A stretch of 64,000 nucleotides of DNA from Corynebacterium lujinxingii (GTDB lineage: Bacteria > Actinomycetota > Actinomycetes > Mycobacteriales > Mycobacteriaceae): assembly GCF_014490555.1 (NCBI RefSeq), contig NZ_CP061032.1, forward strand, positions 1,426,001 to 1,490,000. Reading direction: 5' to 3'. Below are positions 60,668-64,000 of the stretch, piece after piece. The notes under the pieces were generated by a model, which worked only from the letters and a program-made list of their open reading frames with translations, was not told the DNA's origin and searched no databases. How positions within the stretch are numbered: position 1 is the stretch's first letter; each line of letters begins with the position of its first letter. The translations under genes and the position numbers were made by a program.

Positions 60668-61396
60668 ATGACCACCATCGACGACGCACGCGAGCTTCTC
60701 GACGACGCCAGCCACATCGAAGTTTTCACCGGCGCCGGTATGAGTGCTGACAGCGGGATCGCCACGTACCGCGACGCGCAGACCGGCCTATGGGAGAACG
60801 TCGACCCGCAGGACATGGCTTCGATCGACGCGTGGCACGACGACCCGGACACCATGTTCGCGTGGTACCTCTGGCGCGCCCGCCTGGCGCAGCAGGCGGA
60901 GCCGAACGCCGGCCATGTGGCCATTGCACGCTCGCCGAAGACGACGGTGACCACGCAAAACATCGATAACCTGCACGAGCGTGGCGGCAGCAACGATGTC
61001 GTCCACCTGCACGGGTCGTTGTTCGAGTTCCGCTGTTCGCTTTGCGACGAGCCCTACACCAGCCCCATCGAACTCCCGGAGGAACCAGTCGCGGAGATCA
61101 CCCCGCCGGCGTGTCCAGTCTGCGGCGGTTCGGTGCGCCCGGGCGTGGTGTGGTTCGGCGAGGCTTTGCCCGAGGGCGAGTGGAAGGAAGCCGAGCGACG
61201 CATGCGCGCCGCGGACGCGTTGGTGATCGTGGGCACCTCTGGCGTGGTCTACCCCGCTGCCGGTCTGCCGCTGATGGCGCACGCCCGCGATATCCCGATC
61301 ATCGAGGTCACCCCGATGCGCACCGATCTGTCGCACCTAGCTGATGTGGTCATCGAGGACACCGCTGCAGCAGCGCTGCCCACGCTGCTGGGTTAG
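60668..61396 (+). CDS. cobB: NAD-dependent protein deacylase (SIR2/CobB)
   Basis: The 242-residue sirtuin removes acyl groups from lysines using NAD+. Motifs: FTGAGMSADSGIATYRD, TQNIDNLHERGG, VHLHGSLF with the catalytic His, zinc pairs CSLC and CPVC, and VGTSGVVYPAAGLP. Tyr67-x-x-Arg70 (AWYLWRARL) equals the Tyr/Arg pair used by class III sirtuins for succinyl-lysine, so desuccinylase activity is likely. The end overlaps the convergent yoeB by 4 bp. Confidence 0.92.
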   Translation: MTTIDDARELLDDASHIEVFTGAGMSADSGIATYRDAQTGLWENVDPQDMASIDAWHDDPDTMFAWYLWRARLAQQAEPNAGHVAIARSPKTTVTTQNIDNLHERGGSNDVVHLHGSLFEFRCSLCDEPYTSPIELPEEPVAEITPPACPVCGGSVRPGVVWFGEALPEGEWKEAERRMRAADALVIVGTSGVVYPAAGLPLMAHARDIPIIEVTPMRTDLSHLADVVIEDTAAAALPTLLG

Positions 61397-61647
61397 TAGT
61401 GGTATCGAGCCTGCAGGATCACCAGGTCTCCCCCGGAAACCATGTACACCAGGCGGTGCTCTTGCGTGATCCTCCTTGACCACGCACCTTCAGCACCGTA
61501 TTTGAGTGGCTCGGGCTTGCCTATTCCTTCAAACGGATCTCGCAACATATCTTTCAGCAGTTGGTTCACACGTTTGAGTGTTTTCCGGTCATTACTCTGC
61601 CAATGGAGGTAATCGCTCCAGGCATCGTCTGTCCAAACCAGACGCAC
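61393..61647 (-). CDS. yoeB: Toxin YoeB (ribosome-dependent mRNA endonuclease)
   Basis: The 84-residue protein aligns over its full length with E. coli YoeB: DPFEGIGKPEPLKYG (Glu of the active site), WSRRITQEHRLVYMV (Arg) and the C-terminal ARYHY with the catalytic His-Tyr. YoeB cuts mRNA on the ribosome when freed from YefM. Start ATG shares one base with the yefM stop. Confidence 0.94.
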   Translation of the reverse strand: MRLVWTDDAWSDYLHWQSNDRKTLKRVNQLLKDMLRDPFEGIGKPEPLKYGAEGAWSRRITQEHRLVYMVSGGDLVILQARYHY

Positions 61648-61898
61648 TATGCATCCAAATCAACGTCGTGTTCGGACACTGCGCCGTTAAGCGCGTCATC
61701 GTAGGATCGTGTCAGCCGGCGTGCATTTTCTCGCGACTTAAAGAGGTATGCGGTCTCCACCCAGGCCTCGTAATCTTCTGCGGCCATCAACACTGCGTTA
61801 CCGTTTCGCGAAACGATCTCGACTGCATCGCGGTCGTTATTCACTCGTTCAATAAGCGGGTACAACGTCCGGCGCGCTTCAGATGCGCTGATAGACAA
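61647..61898 (-). CDS. yefM: Antitoxin YefM
   Basis: The 83-residue Phd/YefM protein (SISASEARRTLYPLIERVNNDRDAVEIVSRNGNAVLMAAEDYEAWVETAYLF, split around residues 2-53) neutralises YoeB and represses the operon. TTG at 61898 is the start: GGAGG is 6 nt upstream and the family begins MSIS. A further in-frame Met exists at 61943 but would cover the operator. The C-terminal acidic tail (SEHDVDLDA) should wrap the toxin. Confidence 0.92.
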   Translation of the reverse strand: MSISASEARRTLYPLIERVNNDRDAVEIVSRNGNAVLMAAEDYEAWVETAYLFKSRENARRLTRSYDDALNGAVSEHDVDLDA

Positions 61899-61914
61899 AA
61901 CGGCCTCCTTTAAC

Positions 61915-61935
61915 TGGTACCGGAAAACGGTACCA
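61915..61935. promoter_or_regulatory. Palindromic operator candidate of yefM-yoeB
   Basis: TGGTACCG, 5 bp, CGGTACCA: a perfect 8-bp inverted repeat, 16 bp upstream of the TTG start, suitable for autorepression by YefM-YoeB. GGTACC resembles the TGTACA core of E. coli yefM operators only loosely. Confidence 0.6.
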
Positions 61936-61939
61936 CAAT

Positions 61940-62890
61940 TCAAGGAATAGCGCGCAGCACCGTAAACGTTTTATCCCGCGTGACCTGCTCCACCTTGGCA
62001 AAGCGGCGCTCCACCTCACTGCGGTAGCGCAGGTGCGAGTTGTGCACGAGGTACAGCGCCCCGCTGGGCGCAAGCAGGCGCACCGCCGCATCAAGCAGGT
62101 GCTGCACAAGCGTGGCGTCGACGGCGGTGCCGTCGTGGAACGGCGGGTTCAGGGCGATGGTGTCGAAGGACGCGTCCGCAAAACGGGAGCCAGCGTCGTC
62201 CCACGTCGCATCGATGCCGATGGCACGGGCGGAGAGCACAGCATCCGCGTCCGAGTCGGTGGCTGCCGCGCTCATGCCCCGGGTGACGGATCCGTTGCCG
62301 CACCCTAAATCGAGCAGCCTGCCGGGCTCGTCCGGCAGGCAAGATCGCAGCAGTTCGCCGCCGCGGTCCGGCTTCGCACCGGAGAACACGCCACCGATAG
62401 CTACGAGCCCGTCGCCGCGCACAGGCTCGTAGGTCACATCCCGCGCGCCGGAAGCAACCAGGCAGCGGAACTTTCCGCGGCCAAGAGAGGCGGCCACATC
62501 CTGAAACGACTCCCCCAGCACCGCGTTCATTCCACGGGAGAGGTGCTTATTGTTCGCGCCGAGGACTACCCGGTCCTGTGAAAAGCCGGCGGACGCGATG
62601 GAGCGCGCCAGGTAGTCCAGCCGGGCGAGCGACTTGGGCATCTCCCCGATTGCCACGGCGGTGCCGGATGCGCCGGAAAAGTAGTCGTCGATACGCACGT
62701 CGCCCACAACTTCTGCGCCGAGCGCACGGGCTTCCTGACAGCGGGTGTGGTCAGGATCCGCAAACACCACTTCCGCACCGGAGGACAGCGCTGCGCGGGT
62801 GAGATCCAACGTGGGATCGTTGCAGATGATCACCGCCTCACCTGCTTGGATATCAGCGATGTCCCAAATGAGGCTATCCAGCGTGCGCAA
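61940..62890 (-). CDS. RsmC/RlmG-like rRNA methyltransferase
   Basis: The 316-residue, two-domain protein has a C-terminal SAM-binding domain with LLDLGCGNGSVTRG (about 205-218) and the amino-methyltransferase motif NPPFHDG (about 263-269), typical of RsmC/RlmG, which methylate guanine N2 in rRNA. The N-terminal domain is a degenerate copy. TTG at 62890 is the likely start, with GGAGAGG 9 nt upstream inside the end of cobA, overlapping it by 17 bp. Confidence 0.85.
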   Translation of the reverse strand: MRTLDSLIWDIADIQAGEAVIICNDPTLDLTRAALSSGAEVVFADPDHTRCQEARALGAEVVGDVRIDDYFSGASGTAVAIGEMPKSLARLDYLARSIASAGFSQDRVVLGANNKHLSRGMNAVLGESFQDVAASLGRGKFRCLVASGARDVTYEPVRGDGLVAIGGVFSGAKPDRGGELLRSCLPDEPGRLLDLGCGNGSVTRGMSAAATDSDADAVLSARAIGIDATWDDAGSRFADASFDTIALNPPFHDGTAVDATLVQHLLDAAVRLLAPSGALYLVHNSHLRYRSEVERRFAKVEQVTRDKTFTVLRAIP

Positions 62891-63614
62891 GGCCGGCCAC
62901 CTCTCCGACGACGTAGACGGCGGGGGCGGCGATGTTGCGGGTTTCCATCTCGTCGGCAAGCGTGGCCGTGGTGGCGAAGAACACCCGCTGCGTATCGGTC
63001 TCGCCTTCCTGGATCACGGCAGCTGGGGTTGCGGGGTCGAGGCCGGCTTCCAGCAGCGCATCCGCGATCGCCCGGGCGTTGCGCACGCCCATCACAACGA
63101 CGATGGTGCCGCCGGTGCGCGCGAGCGCCGACCAATCGACGAGCGACTTCTCGTGCCCCGGAGGCAGGTGGCCGGAGGCAACCGTGAACGCGTGCGTGAC
63201 CCCGCGCTGGGTCACCGGCACCCCAGCGGCCGCCGGCACCGAAATCGCGGAGGTCACCCCCGGCACCACAGAACACTCGAGCCCGGCTGCCGCACAAGCC
63301 TGCAACTCCTCGAAGCCGCGGCCGAACACGTATGGGTCGCCACCTTTCAGCCGCACGACATCCTTGCCGTCGCGCGCGTACGACACCAACATCTCGTTGA
63401 TGCGCTCCTGGGCGACCTGCTTGGCGTAGGGCAGCTTCGCTACATCGACTACCTCCTTGCCGGACAGGTCCAAGAAATCCTCGAGTTCCGCGGACGGGCC
63501 CAAATGGTCCGCAAGGATGACATCCGCAGCCTCCAACGCGCGAAGTCCACGGATGGTAAGCAGGTCCCACCCCCCGGGACCGCCGCCGACAAGAGTGATG
63601 TGGCCGTTACTCAT
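62874..63614 (-). CDS. cobA: Uroporphyrinogen-III C-methyltransferase
   Basis: The 246-residue SAM enzyme makes precorrin-2 for sirohaem or cobalamin. Seen: ITLVGGGPGGWDLLTIRG, VVRLKGGDPYVFGRGFEE and VPGVTSAISVPAAAGVPVTQRGV. It is a single-domain SUMT without the HemD or CysG fusion. ATG at 63614 has TAGACT 8 nt upstream. Divergent from selO with a 24-bp gap. Confidence 0.93.
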   Translation of the reverse strand: MSNGHITLVGGGPGGWDLLTIRGLRALEAADVILADHLGPSAELEDFLDLSGKEVVDVAKLPYAKQVAQERINEMLVSYARDGKDVVRLKGGDPYVFGRGFEELQACAAAGLECSVVPGVTSAISVPAAAGVPVTQRGVTHAFTVASGHLPPGHEKSLVDWSALARTGGTIVVVMGVRNARAIADALLEAGLDPATPAAVIQEGETDTQRVFFATTATLADEMETRNIAAPAVYVVGEVAGLAHAG

Positions 63615-63622
63615 ACCGTCAC

Positions 63623-63632
63623 AGTCTAGGGT
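63623..63632. promoter_or_regulatory. Overlapping divergent -10 hexamers between cobA and selO
   Basis: Minus-strand TAGACT (63623-63628) and plus-strand TAGGGT (63627-63632) share the same TA. Gaps to the two start codons are 8 and 6 nt. Only one polymerase can open this site at a time. Confidence 0.55.
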
Positions 63633-63638
63633 GGCACC

Positions 63639-64000
63639 ATGACACGACCCCAGCTCGACCACACACTCGCTGACTCACTACCGGAGCTCGCGCACGAAGA
63701 GACGGGCACACGCTTTGAAAACCCGCAGCTCGTCGCACTGAATGAGCCGCTCGCCCGCGAACTCGGCCTCGACCCCGCTTGGCTGCGAGGCGACGACGGG
63801 CTTGCCTGGCTTTCCGGCGCTGAAGGCGGCCACGCCATGGCCTACGCGGGACACCAGTTCGGCCAGTTCGTTCCGTTGCTTGGCGACGGCCGCGCGCTCC
63901 TGCTCGGCGACATCAACGGCTTCGAAATTCAGCTGAAAGGCTCTGGCCCGACCGCATTTTCGCGGCCTGGTTCGGACGGCGTCGGCGCGATCGGCCCGAT
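63639..64000 (+). CDS. selO: Protein adenylyltransferase SelO (YdiU/UPF0061), 5' part
   Basis: The first about 120 residues are visible; the gene runs out of the window (family length about 480). Motifs: [56 protein letters not shown] and [18 protein letters not shown], the opening of SelO, a pseudokinase that transfers AMP to Ser/Thr/Tyr of targets under redox stress. The ATG is 6 nt after TAGGGT. Confidence 0.9.
   Translation, partial: MTRPQLDHTLADSLPELAHEETGTRFENPQLVALNEPLARELGLDPAWLRGDDGLAWLSGAEGGHAMAYAGHQFGQFVPLLGDGRALLLGDINGFEIQLKGSGPTAFSRPGSDGVGAIGP

Overview
The window looks like a high-GC actinobacterial chromosome, most likely a Corynebacterium. Reasons: gene order matches what I know of Corynebacterium and Mycobacterium (hflX-dapF-miaA; miaB-recX-recA; pspA-clgR-cinA-pgsA; ftsK; rnj-dapA-[thyX]-dapB; rimP-nusA-ylxR-infB-rbfA), there is a bioYMN biotin importer next to recA, AMIN-like lipoproteins are present, and many genes have the TANNNT-N6-8-start arrangement of leaderless mRNAs common in this group. 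The species cannot be named from sequence alone. No rRNA, tRNA, CRISPR array or insertion sequence was recognised. No stretch over 300 bases lacks a gene; the longest gaps (about 270 bp upstream of an HNH gene, 241 bp upstream of recA, 210 bp upstream of a DUF559-type gene) contain regulatory or repeat signals.

Layout. 1-1126: the tail of a tyrosine recombinase abuts a uracil permease cut off at its 3' end, probably the edge of an integrated element. 1205-11961: nagB, hflX, three proteins of unknown function (one Cys/Gly-rich tail, one Thr-rich surface protein), dapF-miaA, a DUF349 protein, a GNAT protein and a membrane protein. 12003-17143: an ABC transporter plus two-component system that interrupts the order expected from Mycobacterium. 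17159-25240: miaB, recX, recA, DUF3046, bioYMN, pspA, clgR, cinA, pgsA. 25264-32129: YciI, TerC behind a yybP-ykoY manganese riboswitch, a 13E12-type HNH protein, ftsK and two smaller genes. 32220-39179: rnj, dapA, a ThyX-derived protein without the ThyX active site, dapB, two tandem lipoproteins, a DUF2236 oxygenase-like protein. 39237-44881: pnp, rpsO, nucleoside hydrolase, ribF, truB. 44887-54211 (minus strand): a long translation and RNA operon from rimP to a phosphopantetheinyl transferase. 54242-64000: DUF4439 lipoprotein, proS, yaaA, DUF559 protein, DUF1648 protein, gltS, sirtuin, yefM-yoeB, a RsmC-like methyltransferase, cobA, and the start of selO.

Most striking observations. (1) Two intergenic loci 47 kb apart each carry two 20-bp palindromes centred on GATATC, and the copies are exactly 69 bp apart at both loci. 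(2) The only perfect TTATCCACA boxes noticed occur as convergent inverted pairs upstream of the two orphan nuclease-like genes. (3) The protein at the thyX position keeps the fold-wide similarity but has lost the ThyX signature and other active-site residues. (4) Three divergent gene pairs share tiny 30-31 bp promoters whose two -10 hexamers are placed exactly 11 bp apart. (5) The terC riboswitch has a visible mutually exclusive pairing that can mask or free the ribosome binding site.
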